A DNA stretch of 64,000 nucleotides from an uncultured Gammaproteobacteria bacterium (GTDB lineage: Bacteria; Pseudomonadota; Gammaproteobacteria; UBA6429; Thiohalophilaceae): positions 62,001 to 126,000 of the forward strand of contig CALBTB010000005.1 in the NCBI GenBank assembly GCA_937967995.1, read 5' to 3'. Both the position numbers and the translations under genes were made by a program. Of the stretch, positions 53,703 through 62,369 are shown piece by piece; within the stretch, counting starts at the first letter, position 1; every line of letters starts with the position of its first letter. Below the pieces are notes generated by a model. That model was not told where the DNA came from and did no database searches. It worked only from the letters and a program-made list of their open reading frames with translations.

Positions 53703-54104
53703 CTACTGCCTGGGCCTGGAGCGAGGTGCTGTGCCTCCGCTGAACACATAACCCAGATAAGCGACAATAAATCCAATCAGGACGGCCAGGGCGTCCAGCT
53801 GCAGCACACCCATACCCAGATAAAGCAGGATCATGATGGCACCGTACTTGAGCAATGCGCCCTTGAAAACTTCAGCTCCCACCATAGATGGCTCGTTATC
53901 GTCACTCGCCGTGTCGATCTTTAGCAATCGCCACGCATGTAATCCTGTCCCGACTGCGGTCACGGCACCGCCGTAAACCAGCGCAAGCGCAAAACCATTA
54001 CCTTTGGTAAGGAGCGCGATGGCGGCAGCCACCAGCGTCAGTGCTGCCTGAATCAGGAGTGTCTTGCGAAGTGTTACCTTCAGGCTGTCTCTGGCTTTTA
54101 ACAT
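53703..54104 (-). CDS. atpI: ATP synthase protein I
   Basis: 133-residue membrane protein with four hydrophobic segments; helps assemble the c-ring or acts as a Mg channel in some species. Conserved GGAVTAVGTGLHAWR region after the second helix. First gene of the atp operon. The 96 bases between it and parB should hold the operon promoter; I see no clear -35/-10 pair there. Confidence 0.92.
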   Translation of the reverse strand: MLKARDSLKVTLRKTLLIQAALTLVAAAIALLTKGNGFALALVYGGAVTAVGTGLHAWRLLKIDTASDDNEPSMVGAEVFKGALLKYGAIMILLYLGMGVLQLDALAVLIGFIVAYLGYVFSGGTAPRSRPRQ

Positions 54105-54200
54105 GGCGAAAAGTCTTACAAAAACAGCCCCGGATGCAAGCTATCAGGGCCGCGAAGTATATAAGTTCATGCTGATTCGGTCAATGAAAGCAGGGGAAAT

Positions 54201-55079
54201 CTACTTGATATGACTGATGATGCCATCCAGTTCATCGAGGGAATTGTAATGAATGACCAGCTTGCCTTTGCCAGACTGGTTACCCTGAAATTGCACTTTG
54301 GCACCCAGCTTCTCGGATAACTCATTTTCCAGTCGAACCGTGTCCGGATCTTTCGCCGTCGAGGGGGTTTTGCTGGCCGGTGCAGGATTGGCCAGACGCT
54401 TGACCAGGCGCTCGGTTTCCCGCACAGAGAGTCCCTTGTCCGCCACTTCGCGGGCTGCCTTGAACTGTGCGCCACCGGATAATCCCAGCAGGGCACGTGC
54501 ATGACCCATCTCAATCTGGCCATCTGACAGTAATGCCTTAACGCCATCCTCAAGATTCAGCAAACGCAGCATATTGGTCACGGAGACACGCGAACGGCCA
54601 ACGGCCTCGGCGGTTTGCTCGTGAGTGAGTCCAAACTCATCGATTAACCGGTTGAGGGCCACCGCCTCATCCATGGGATTGAGGGCCTGGCGCTGAATAT
54701 TTTCAATGAGCGCCATGGCCATGGCGGCCTGATCATCCACGTCATCCCGTACGACCGCCGGAATTTCATGCAGACCGGCCAATTGCGCCGCTCGCCAACG
54801 CCGCTCACCGGCAATCAGCTCAAAACGTCCCTTGGTTTTATTGGGCCGAACAACAATCGGCTGCACCACGCCCTGGGCACGAATCGAGTCTGCCAGTTCC
54901 TGCAGGGCTTCTTCGTTGAAATGGCTGCGAGGCTGGTACGGGCTGCGGTCGATCAAGTCCACCGCCAGATATTGCAGCCCGTTTTTCTGCGTTGGTGTTG
55001 ATGTTGAGACCGGTGCATCGGACAGGGTACTGCTACCCAGCAATGCATCGAGTCCACGGCCTAATCCACGTTTTTTCAT
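54201..55079 (-). CDS. parB: Chromosome partitioning protein ParB
   Basis: 292 residues. N-terminal RGLGRGLDALLG is the chromosomal ParB opening; the CTP-binding domain carries SPYQPR and GERRWRAAQLAGL; the central helix-turn-helix (LTHEQTAEAVGRSRVSVTN) reads parS; a C-terminal dimer domain follows a Pro/Ala linker. Sixteen bases after parA. No good parS site was found within the window. Confidence 0.97.
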   Translation of the reverse strand: MKKRGLGRGLDALLGSSTLSDAPVSTSTPTQKNGLQYLAVDLIDRSPYQPRSHFNEEALQELADSIRAQGVVQPIVVRPNKTKGRFELIAGERRWRAAQLAGLHEIPAVVRDDVDDQAAMAMALIENIQRQALNPMDEAVALNRLIDEFGLTHEQTAEAVGRSRVSVTNMLRLLNLEDGVKALLSDGQIEMGHARALLGLSGGAQFKAAREVADKGLSVRETERLVKRLANPAPASKTPSTAKDPDTVRLENELSEKLGAKVQFQGNQSGKGKLVIHYNSLDELDGIISHIK

Positions 55080-55095
55080 ACGGCTAAGCTTACCC

Positions 55096-55887
55096 TTAGC
55101 TGGCCGTACTTAACAGGTTGGCGTTTTCGTGCTTGCGCAGTATTTCCCCTGCCAGTGCCAGATAGGCCAGGGCGCCGCGGGATGTCTTGTCGTATTGAAT
55201 CACCGGCGTGCCATGCGAGGGTGCCTCGGCGAGGCGGACATTGCGCGGAATAATGGTGCGATAGACCTTTTGTGGAAAATGCACGAGTAACTGGCCCGAC
55301 ACGTCGTTGGCCAGGTTGTTACGTGGATCGAACATGGTACGCAACAGACCTTCCACCACCAGCTCTGAATTGACCGTGGCCTGAATCTGGTTGATGGTCT
55401 CCAGCAGGGCGGTTAAACCTTCCAGCGCATAATATTCGCACTGCATGGGAATCATGACGGACTGGGCCGCGACCAGGGCATTCAGGGTCAGCATGTTCAG
55501 TGAGGGTGGGCAATCGATCAGAATATAATGGTAGTCGTCCTTGATGGGACGCAGGGCGTCACGCAGGCGACTTTGCCGATCCTGCATCTCAATCAGTGCA
55601 ACCTCGGCGGCAGTCAGGTCACTGTTGGCTGGCAAGACATCGTACTCGGCACTTTGCGAACGGACGATCGCCTGCCGCGCCTCGCACTCACCCAGCAGCA
55701 CATCACAACTGGTGAGCGCCAGGTCATTTTTGTTCACTCCGGAGCCCATGGTCGCATTACCCTGCGGGTCCATGTCGATGAGCAGCACCTTGCGCCGGGT
55801 TGCCGCCAGTGAGGCAGCCAGGTTGATGCAGGTCGTGGTTTTCCCCACTCCGCCTTTCTGGTTGGCTATGGCAATGATCTTGCCCAT
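55096..55887 (-). CDS. parA: Chromosome partitioning ATPase ParA (Soj)
   Basis: 263-residue deviant Walker A ATPase: IIAIANQKGGVGKTT at the N-terminus, LIDMDPQGNATMGSG and LIDCPPSLNMLT. Drives origin segregation with ParB. A GTG at 55896 is in frame, but the ATG at 55887 has GAGGA just upstream and gives the family start MGKIIAIANQ, so I chose it. Starts 5 bases after the rsmG stop. Confidence 0.97.
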   Translation of the reverse strand: MGKIIAIANQKGGVGKTTTCINLAASLAATRRKVLLIDMDPQGNATMGSGVNKNDLALTSCDVLLGECEARQAIVRSQSAEYDVLPANSDLTAAEVALIEMQDRQSRLRDALRPIKDDYHYILIDCPPSLNMLTLNALVAAQSVMIPMQCEYYALEGLTALLETINQIQATVNSELVVEGLLRTMFDPRNNLANDVSGQLLVHFPQKVYRTIIPRNVRLAEAPSHGTPVIQYDKTSRGALAYLALAGEILRKHENANLLSTAS

Positions 55888-55892
55888 GTTCC

Positions 55893-56552
55893 TCACCCCT
55901 GGTTAGTAGATTCTGTTTTTGTCAGCCTGATCAGGTAACGCTGTCCGCTCACCCCGGGAATCACGACTGGCAATGTTTCCAGATGTCGAAATGTGGCCGG
56001 TAATGATGCCAGTTCGTTATCCACATTTTCCCCTTTCCAGGCCAGCCATTCACCCTGTGCTGCCAGCAAATGCGACGTACTCGACAGGAACTTGCTGAGC
56101 GCCGCAAATGCGCGTGAGGTAATGGTGGCGAAACCTGTCTCGACCTGAAAAGCTTCTACGCGTGACTGTACCACATCCACATTCGGGATCTGTAGGTCCA
56201 TGATTATCTGCCTGATAAATCTGGTTTTTTTGCCATTACTGTCAAGCAGGGTAAAGGCCAGATCAGGCCGCGCGATGGCCAGCGGAATGCCTGGAAGACC
56301 TGCCCCACTGCCGACATCCAGCACTGGCCCGCGCGTGACGAAAGGTAGCGCCACCAGCGCATCCAGTAACAGCTCACTAACCCAGCGCGATGGGTGAATG
56401 GCCGTCAGGTTGTAGCTGCGGTTCCATCTATCCAGTACAGCCAGGTATCCACACAGGCTTTCCTGCTGCTCGGCGGGAAGCGTCAGATTAAGTTGTTTGA
56501 GACCACTTGCCAGCGGGACGGCAAATCCCTTCGTCACATCCGGCTGTGGCAT
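55893..56552 (-). CDS. rsmG: 16S rRNA (guanine-527-N7)-methyltransferase RsmG
   Basis: 219 residues, SAM-dependent. The SAM loop is VLDVGSGAGLPGIPLAIA, preceded by WNRSYNLTAI, the family N-terminal signature, and followed by TSRAFA. Normally directly follows mnmG; here a DUF302 gene lies between them with only 4 bases to rsmG. Confidence 0.97.
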   Translation of the reverse strand: MPQPDVTKGFAVPLASGLKQLNLTLPAEQQESLCGYLAVLDRWNRSYNLTAIHPSRWVSELLLDALVALPFVTRGPVLDVGSGAGLPGIPLAIARPDLAFTLLDSNGKKTRFIRQIIMDLQIPNVDVVQSRVEAFQVETGFATITSRAFAALSKFLSSTSHLLAAQGEWLAWKGENVDNELASLPATFRHLETLPVVIPGVSGQRYLIRLTKTESTNQG

Positions 56553-56556
56553 GGAC

Positions 56557-57009
56557 TTACTTGCTCACGGCTTTGGTCGTCATTTTATCCAGTGCGCCCG
56601 CCATTTTTTCAAACACCAGGTTTTTGTCCTTGATGCCATGCCGCTTCTTCAGATAACTGGCCTTGTTATATACCAGCCAGACCTGACCTTTTTCATCTTC
56701 GTATGCCAGTGCTTTCATTGGCAGGTCGATACCAATTTCCTGGTTACTCATCATCAATGGTGAACCCATCTTGGGATTACCAAATATCAGGATTTCCGTG
56801 TCCCGTAATTTAACCCCGACTTCATTTGCCTTGTCGCTGTGCTTCCAGCGCAACGCCACGCTGATACCTTTTTTCTTGAGAATGTTTTCCAGTCGATCCA
56901 TGGTGACGGTGACGGAATGATGACTTTTCTTACGTGCCAGCCCATTGTCTGCCGCCATGACCGATGTTCCTACCAGGCACAGTGCGGCCAGTATTATTGT
57001 TTTATACAT
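56557..57009 (-). CDS. DUF302 family protein, exported
   Basis: 150 residues with a signal peptide (MYKTIILAALCLVGTSVMA, cleavage before ADNG). The mature part has the DUF302 core: SVTVTMDRLENILKKKGISV, then LIFGNPKMGSPLM and LPMKALAYEDEKGQVWL. Proteins of this family are small, dimeric and of unknown function, sometimes heme- or metal-associated. It lies inside the normally contiguous mnmG-rsmG block, 77 bases after mnmG and 4 bases before rsmG. Confidence 0.85.
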   Translation of the reverse strand: MYKTIILAALCLVGTSVMAADNGLARKKSHHSVTVTMDRLENILKKKGISVALRWKHSDKANEVGVKLRDTEILIFGNPKMGSPLMMSNQEIGIDLPMKALAYEDEKGQVWLVYNKASYLKKRHGIKDKNLVFEKMAGALDKMTTKAVSK

Positions 57010-57086
57010 GAGGTTCCTCCTGCTTAGCGATCAATACGCATAACTTATGACACAGCCTGCGCCATAACGTTCTGAATGATTGCTAC

Positions 57087-58985
57087 TCAGGCGGAATGCC
57101 GCTCGGCAATGAGCTTGCGTTTCTTCAAATGTACCAGAAGAATGGAGACAGCGGCAGGCGTCATGCCCGGAATCCGGGCCGCCTGACCGATGGTTTGGGG
57201 ACGAATGCGTACGAGCTTTTCCTTCACTTCAGCCGACAGGCCGGTCACCTGATCGTACTGCAGATCATCCGGTAATCGGGTTTGTTCATGACGCTGCTGG
57301 CGGGCGATTTCATCATGCTGTCGATCGATGTAACCGGCATATTTGGCCTGAATTTCCAGTTGTTCGATGACCTTGTCATCCTGCACCGGGTTATCCAGCA
57401 GGCCCAGCGACATGATGGCGTCATAACTCACACCCGGCCGACGTAATAATTCCCACAGTCGCGCTTCTTTACTCAGCGGGCTGTTCAGGACTGACTGCAC
57501 ACGTTCATCATCAACTTTACCGGGATGAATAAATGTTGAATGCAGCCGTTGTTGTTCACGTTCAATCGTGTTCTGTTTGTCGCAAAATGTCTGCCAGCGC
57601 GCACCATCGATCAGGCCCAGTTCGTGTGCCCTGGGTGTCAGTCGCAGATCGGCATTATCTTCACGTAACAATAAACGGTACTCGGCCCGCGAAGTAAACA
57701 TTCGGTATGGTTCATTTGTACCGCGTGTGATCAGATCATCGATCAATACACCGATATAAGCCTCATCACGCCGCGGTGTCCAGGGTTCCTGCTCCTTAAT
57801 CTGTAGTGCGGCATTCATGCCGGCAATCAGACCCTGTGCAGCAGCCTCTTCGTAACCGGTTGTACCATTAATCTGACCGGCAAAAAACAGGCCGTTTATA
57901 AATTTGGTTTCCAGCGAGGCTTTTAAATCACGCGGATCGAAAAAGTCATATTCAATGGCATAGCCAGGGCGGGTAATGTGCGCATTTTCAAAGCCTTTAA
58001 TGCTGCGCACAAACGCATATTGCACATCAAACGGCAGGCTGGTGGAAATACCGTTGGGATAAATTTCCGTTGTGGTCAGACCTTCCGGCTCGACAAAGAT
58101 CTGGTGTGAAGTACGCTCCGCAAATCGCACCACCTTGTCTTCAATAGACGGGCAATAGCGCGGACCAATCCCTTCAATCACACCGCTATACATGGGTGAA
58201 CGATCAAGACCACCACGAATAATGTCATGGGTCTGTTCGGTCGTGTGCGTGATGTGACAGGCCACCTGACGTGGATGCTGAGCGGCATGACCCATAAACG
58301 AAAACACCGGCACGGGATCATCACCCGGCTGGATTGTCATCTGTGAGAAATCAATGGTTTTGCCGTCGATTCGCGGCGGTGTGCCGGTCTTCAGGCGCTC
58401 GACGCGAAACGGTAATTCACGCAACCGCTGCGACAACGCGTTCGCTGGCGGATCACCGGCACGACCACCCTTGTAGTTGGATTCACCAATATGAATGCGT
58501 CCACCTAAAAAGGTGCCCACCGTCAGTACGACCGCCGGGGCTTCAAACCTCAGCCCCATCTGGGTCACAACGCCGCGAACAGTTTCTCCATCAATGATCA
58601 GATCGTCAACGGCCTGCTGAAAGATAGTTAAATTCGGCGTGTTCTCCAGCACACCACGCACCGCCTGCTTATAAAGAACCCGGTCCGCCTGGGCACGGGT
58701 CGCACGCACCGCCGGTCCCTTGCTGGCATTGAGAATGCGAAACTGAATGCCGGCCTGATCGGTGACCTGAGCCATCAACCCGCCCATGGCATCGATCTCT
58801 TTCACCAGGTGGCCTTTTCCGATACCGCCAATCGCCGGGTTACAGCTCATCTGGCCCAGGGTTTCGATGTTGTGTGTCAGTAACAGTGTGCTGCAGCCCA
58901 GCCGCGCACTGGCGAGCGCGGCCTCGGTGCCGGCATGGCCGCCACCCACCACAATCACATCAAATCTGTTATGCACATGGTTCAT
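57087..58985 (-). CDS. mnmG: tRNA uridine-5-carboxymethylaminomethyl enzyme MnmG
   Basis: FAD-dependent enzyme that with MnmE modifies wobble U34 of some tRNAs. 632 residues from the ATG at 58985, which has GGTGA upstream; a GTG at 58994 is also in frame. FAD site VVGGGHAGTEAALASARLG, then the MnmG signatures CNPAIGGIGKGHLVKEIDA and GPRYCPSIEDK, and the C-terminal tRNA-binding helices with GMTPAAVSILLVHLKK. mnmE is not in the window. Confidence 0.98.
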   Translation of the reverse strand: MNHVHNRFDVIVVGGGHAGTEAALASARLGCSTLLLTHNIETLGQMSCNPAIGGIGKGHLVKEIDAMGGLMAQVTDQAGIQFRILNASKGPAVRATRAQADRVLYKQAVRGVLENTPNLTIFQQAVDDLIIDGETVRGVVTQMGLRFEAPAVVLTVGTFLGGRIHIGESNYKGGRAGDPPANALSQRLRELPFRVERLKTGTPPRIDGKTIDFSQMTIQPGDDPVPVFSFMGHAAQHPRQVACHITHTTEQTHDIIRGGLDRSPMYSGVIEGIGPRYCPSIEDKVVRFAERTSHQIFVEPEGLTTTEIYPNGISTSLPFDVQYAFVRSIKGFENAHITRPGYAIEYDFFDPRDLKASLETKFINGLFFAGQINGTTGYEEAAAQGLIAGMNAALQIKEQEPWTPRRDEAYIGVLIDDLITRGTNEPYRMFTSRAEYRLLLREDNADLRLTPRAHELGLIDGARWQTFCDKQNTIEREQQRLHSTFIHPGKVDDERVQSVLNSPLSKEARLWELLRRPGVSYDAIMSLGLLDNPVQDDKVIEQLEIQAKYAGYIDRQHDEIARQQRHEQTRLPDDLQYDQVTGLSAEVKEKLVRIRPQTIGQAARIPGMTPAAVSILLVHLKKRKLIAERHSA

Positions 58986-59405
58986 CTGTATCACCGTGAA
59001 AAAGCCGCGCTATTGTACGTGTTGCTCAAGCTATCGCCAATACTGGCCATTTTGAGGGTCAAATCACCCGTGGCTAACCATTAACCACATTTCGGTCGAC
59101 GAAAATGACCGTATCGTTTACCCACAATTAGAAAACAGGATTTCCTTTAAACTCAACCAGTTAGTCGAATTCGATTTGACAATCTGTAACCGAAATATCG
59201 TAGTTTCCGGCCGATATCTTCACTAACCTTGAAAAATGTGAAGGCAATCACACTTTTTTTAGTGAGTGATTCATGGGAAAATGGTCTGACCCGCCGCGAA
59301 TTTTCGGCCCGTCATATTTCAGTTTTCCTATCGAACATGAAGTCAGTACGACCCGTATGGCAGCAGATTTGCATGTTAACGGGTAATGATGAAAGTGAGT
59401 ATGTT
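58986..59405. other. Gene-free stretch between mnmG and PilZ gene
   Basis: 420 bases with no convincing gene, between divergent mnmG and the PilZ gene, so two promoters are expected. Two near-matches to the DnaA box (TTATCCACA) are present: TTAACCACA at 59081-59089 and TTACCCACA at 59118-59126, each with one mismatch to that sequence. In E. coli the replication origin lies next to mnmG, so this is a weak origin candidate. The frame of the PilZ gene is open here from 59229 (TTG) but lacks a good start. Confidence 0.4.
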
Positions 59406-61148
59406 ATGGCTGAGCAACTGATGCATTTCGATACCCAACCACGGGCGGTAGACGAGTGGCTGGAAAACCTGCCGATTGCGCATATTGGCGAAACGGCGCG
59501 ACAGATTTTTATGGCGCTGCGTTACGTCAACAAACAGGAAGACATACCGGTCAAGCACCTTTATCACTTTCTGGAAGTGATGTCGCAACCGCTTTCTTTA
59601 ATATTGCCCGAGTTGCATAAACACTTTGCCGGCAAACCCCTGCCCCTGTCCCAGAAACGACGCAAGGTGGCGGACCTGTATGCCCAGTTGTTACGTCAGG
59701 CGATTCTTGGTTATGAACACGTTATCGCGCACAGTATCGAACTGAATCGCTTCGGCTGGAAAAAAGTCGTGACCACATCCGTACATCGCATATTTTATTT
59801 CTCGTCACTCTTGCTGTGCAGTTACCGTCAACTATATATGCCTTATCCCAAAGGCATGTGGCAGCAACTGTACTGGACATATCAACTGATCGAAAAATAT
59901 GATTTGCTTGGTACAAAAATTACCGGGCTCGGTGAACAGACTGACAAGTCCTCTATCTCTACCGAGTTTATGAAGCTGCTGTTATTGTCGTCGTTGTCAC
60001 CCAACCTGTTCAAGCAGGAAGAAATTCAGGAAGTCATCGAGAACATGGATATCTGGCTACAGAAAATATCCATTGATACATCGAAACACGCCGACGATTC
60101 CCACACGTATGCCTTTGCTCTGGAAACCGACATTCCACCGGGCATGCTGGCCAACAATATGAATTCTGCAGAAAACCAGTTGATCGATGTACGTTACATC
60201 AACCTGGGTAATTTGCTGCAATTCATTAATAAAAGCCTGTCCAGTTCCAAACCGGCAGAGAGCAATGTCAAACTGGCATGGCGCCGGAATATTTCCCGCC
60301 GCACTATGCTGATTCTGCTTAACTGCTGGGGCCGTCCGGCCAGCCGCGATGGCGAACGCCGCATCATTCAGGGCACGGCGGAAGTGGCAATCGGTATCAG
60401 TGCCATTCATTACATTATTTCCGATGGCCGTGGTGAACCTGCCACAGGACCCCTGCCTGTTGAGCAAAAGGCCGATGAAAAATTTTCTATCAGCACACCC
60501 GTATCTAATTCACACGGTAGTTCACTGGGCCTGCTGGGATTCACGGCTGAGCGTGACGAAGCCTCAGATGTCTGGGATTCCGCTTATTTCGAGCCGGAGG
60601 CACCACCGCCATCCTGGACCGAAAGCATGCGTATGAAAGTGTATAGCTACCTAAACGCAAAAGTGCTCAATATCAGCAAAGGCGGTTTCTGTATTGCGCT
60701 GCCACAAAACGGCATTGAGCATATTCAGTCCGGTGAATTACTGGCGATTCGCGGCAAAACCGGTCAATGGCAACTCGGCCATATTCGCTGGTTAATGTGC
60801 CCGTCTGACAGCGCGATTCGTGCAGGTATCAAAAAGCTGTGCCAGAAAATCATGCCGGCGCAGATTCATGTCAAAACAGAATCTCGTCACACACAGCCGA
60901 TTAAATGTCTGGTCGGTGAATACGAAAACGAACAGGTGCTGTTTCTGCCTAACCTGCCTTACGGTCTGACTGACAAAAGTGTTTCTCTGGAACTCCAGGG
61001 TAAAAAATACAAGCTGGATTTACTGGATCAGTTTATCGATACGCCGGTGGGATCGGCACACTATATTTCATTACAGGAACAGGATCGTCGCCCGGCTGGA
61101 AAGGCCGCGATGGGTGATGGTTACGAGGCCATCTGGGCCAACCTGTAA
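59406..61148 (+). CDS. PilZ-domain protein with large N-terminal region
   Basis: 580 residues from the ATG at 59406, which gives the family-like start MAEQLMHFDTQPRAVDEWL. About 300 mostly helical N-terminal residues of unknown function precede a PilZ domain. The c-di-GMP motifs are RDGER (RxxxR, residues 314-318) and NISKGG (NxSxxG, residues 422-427); a segment of about 100 residues, partly low-complexity, separates them, much more than usual. An in-frame TTG at 59229 would add 59 residues but lacks a ribosome site. Probably a cytosolic c-di-GMP receptor. No flagellar, pilus or cellulose genes are nearby. Confidence 0.85.
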   Translation: MAEQLMHFDTQPRAVDEWLENLPIAHIGETARQIFMALRYVNKQEDIPVKHLYHFLEVMSQPLSLILPELHKHFAGKPLPLSQKRRKVADLYAQLLRQAILGYEHVIAHSIELNRFGWKKVVTTSVHRIFYFSSLLLCSYRQLYMPYPKGMWQQLYWTYQLIEKYDLLGTKITGLGEQTDKSSISTEFMKLLLLSSLSPNLFKQEEIQEVIENMDIWLQKISIDTSKHADDSHTYAFALETDIPPGMLANNMNSAENQLIDVRYINLGNLLQFINKSLSSSKPAESNVKLAWRRNISRRTMLILLNCWGRPASRDGERRIIQGTAEVAIGISAIHYIISDGRGEPATGPLPVEQKADEKFSISTPVSNSHGSSLGLLGFTAERDEASDVWDSAYFEPEAPPPSWTESMRMKVYSYLNAKVLNISKGGFCIALPQNGIEHIQSGELLAIRGKTGQWQLGHIRWLMCPSDSAIRAGIKKLCQKIMPAQIHVKTESRHTQPIKCLVGEYENEQVLFLPNLPYGLTDKSVSLELQGKKYKLDLLDQFIDTPVGSAHYISLQEQDRRPAGKAAMGDGYEAIWANL

Positions 61149-61152
61149 AAAA

Positions 61153-61189
61153 AATTGCGGCCGGGAAATTTCTTTCCCAAACCGCAATT
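61153..61189 (-). terminator. Terminator of the small DUF6316-like gene
   Basis: Two nested perfect stems, AATTGCGG/CCGCAATT (outer) and GGGAAA/TTTCCC (inner, 4-base loop). On the minus strand the stem is followed by eight T residues (the A-run at 61147-61154), and it lies 30 bases after that gene's stop. It may also stop transcripts of the PilZ gene coming from the other side. Confidence 0.85.
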
Positions 61190-61218
61190 CCCTCCCCAGG
61201 TAATGTCGTTGTGGCGAT

Positions 61219-61455
61219 TTACTTCGCCATAAACGATTTCAGTATTTCGCGATCGCGATGCAGGTGTCGTTCGAATTCAAACTGATCATTCAGGTATTCA
61301 ATCAAACCCTGTTTGGCTGCTGCCTTGGTGACATAAGGGCCCTGATCCGGGCCGCGCCGAATGGCAAACCACCATTCATTACCAATTGAATAGTAACGAC
61401 CACTGCGAAACGGGATAGCACCCTTTTCGGTATGTCTGTTACGTTGTTTATACAT
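61219..61455 (-). CDS. Small conserved protein, DUF6316-like
   Basis: 78 residues, hydrophilic, no membrane segment. Pattern FRSGRYYSIGNEWWFAIRRG, then DQGPYVTKAAAKQGL, resembles a short two-strand hairpin followed by a helix seen in the DUF6316 family; I am moderately sure of the family and know no function. The ATG at 61455 has GGAGG five bases upstream. Single-gene unit with its own terminator. Confidence 0.65.
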   Translation of the reverse strand: MYKQRNRHTEKGAIPFRSGRYYSIGNEWWFAIRRGPDQGPYVTKAAAKQGLIEYLNDQFEFERHLHRDREILKSFMAK

Positions 61456-61710
61456 AGAAGCCTCCGGCCATATTCTGATTCGGGGCCCTCCATGGCCATG
61501 TGCGTTATTTGGAGCAACGCGTCCTAACCCAACCTTCTCTACTCACCCTGCCGGCATTTTTCGTCTGTCCTGACGTTGCCTGATGTGTGAGATCCTAGCC
61601 AACAGCGCTTACATCCGTCTGTCAGACAGCCCTGATCCTCCTGTAGGGCAAGGCTTACAACGCTGCCGCCGATCCGGCCTAGTGACAGTGAAATTTTTTT
61701 GCAGACACCC

Positions 61711-61757
61711 TTGAAAGTTCTCTTAATGTTCTCTACTATAGAGAACGTATGGAGAAC
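61711..61757 (+). promoter_or_regulatory. lexA promoter with fourfold LexA-type operator
   Basis: TTGAAA (61711-61716), 17 bases, TACTAT (61734-61739) make a good sigma70 promoter. Over it lie four half-sites: GTTCTC at 61717 and 61728, GAGAAC at 61741 and 61752. The two inner ones form a perfect 19-base palindrome, and the outer ones sit 11 bases further out on each side. The last half-site is codons 2-3 of lexA. Self-repression is the obvious role. It differs from the enterobacterial CTGT-N8-ACAG box. Confidence 0.85.
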
Positions 61758-62357
61758 ATTGCAACGCTTACGGTACTGGAAAACTCGATGCTGCGTTTTA
61801 TTCGCGGTTATCTGGTAAGACATGGTCAGGGACCGACACTGACCGAGATAGGCAAGGCCCTCGGTATCAGTTCCAAAGGCACCGTGCATCGTTACGTACA
61901 GGCCCTGGTTGAAAAAGGCTACCTGCTCCATACAGAAAGAGGCTGGCGCGGCATTCGACTTGCTGATCGCATCCCACACACCCACGCAACCCTCCCCTTG
62001 GTAGGTCGGATTGCCGCAGGCCGCCCCATTGAAGCCATCCCAGGCCGGGATGAGCTGAACCTCGCCGAATACTCACCGGATGAACATTTTGCCCTGGAGG
62101 TGCAGGGCGACTCCATGTGTGAAATCGGTATTCTCGATGGTGATCTGGTAATTATCAAAAGCCAGGCCGTGGCAAAGGACGGCGACATCGTTGTCGCGCT
62201 GGTGGATGAACAGGAAGCCACACTGAAACGGTTTCGCAAACTCAGCGCTGACAAGATCAAACTGGTCCCGGAAAACAGCCAGATGCAGCCGATGGTCTAC
62301 GAGGCCAGTCGTGTACAGATTCAGGGAGTGCTGGTAGGACAGATGCGCCGTTATTAA
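61749..62357 (+). CDS. lexA: LexA repressor
   Basis: SOS repressor and self-cleaving serine protease, 202 residues. The N-terminal winged helix (about 1-70) has LRFIRGYLVRHGQGPTLTEI; the hinge carries the cleavage site Ala90-Gly91 (IAAGRP); the catalytic dyad is Ser122 (GDSMCEIGI) and Lys160 (ATLKRF). The ATG at 61749 is supported by the family N-terminus LTVLENSMLRFI. With the -10 box at 61734-61739, transcription should start at about 61746, so the mRNA would be leaderless or nearly so; no Shine-Dalgarno sequence precedes the ATG. The 293 bases before it hold only the operator region and a CTGTCAGACAG palindrome (61619-61629). Confidence 0.93.
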   Translation: MENIATLTVLENSMLRFIRGYLVRHGQGPTLTEIGKALGISSKGTVHRYVQALVEKGYLLHTERGWRGIRLADRIPHTHATLPLVGRIAAGRPIEAIPGRDELNLAEYSPDEHFALEVQGDSMCEIGILDGDLVIIKSQAVAKDGDIVVALVDEQEATLKRFRKLSADKIKLVPENSQMQPMVYEASRVQIQGVLVGQMRRY

Positions 62358-62369
62358 CGTCGCCGAAGA

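Noticed and set aside
59229..59405. Upstream extension of the PilZ protein from TTG at 59229
   Set aside because: No ribosome site, rare start codon, and the family-like N-terminus begins at 59406.
61619..61629. CTGTCAGACAG palindrome upstream of lexA as an enterobacterial SOS box
   Set aside because: Spacing between CTGT and ACAG is 3 bases, not 8, and it lies over 80 bases before the promoter.
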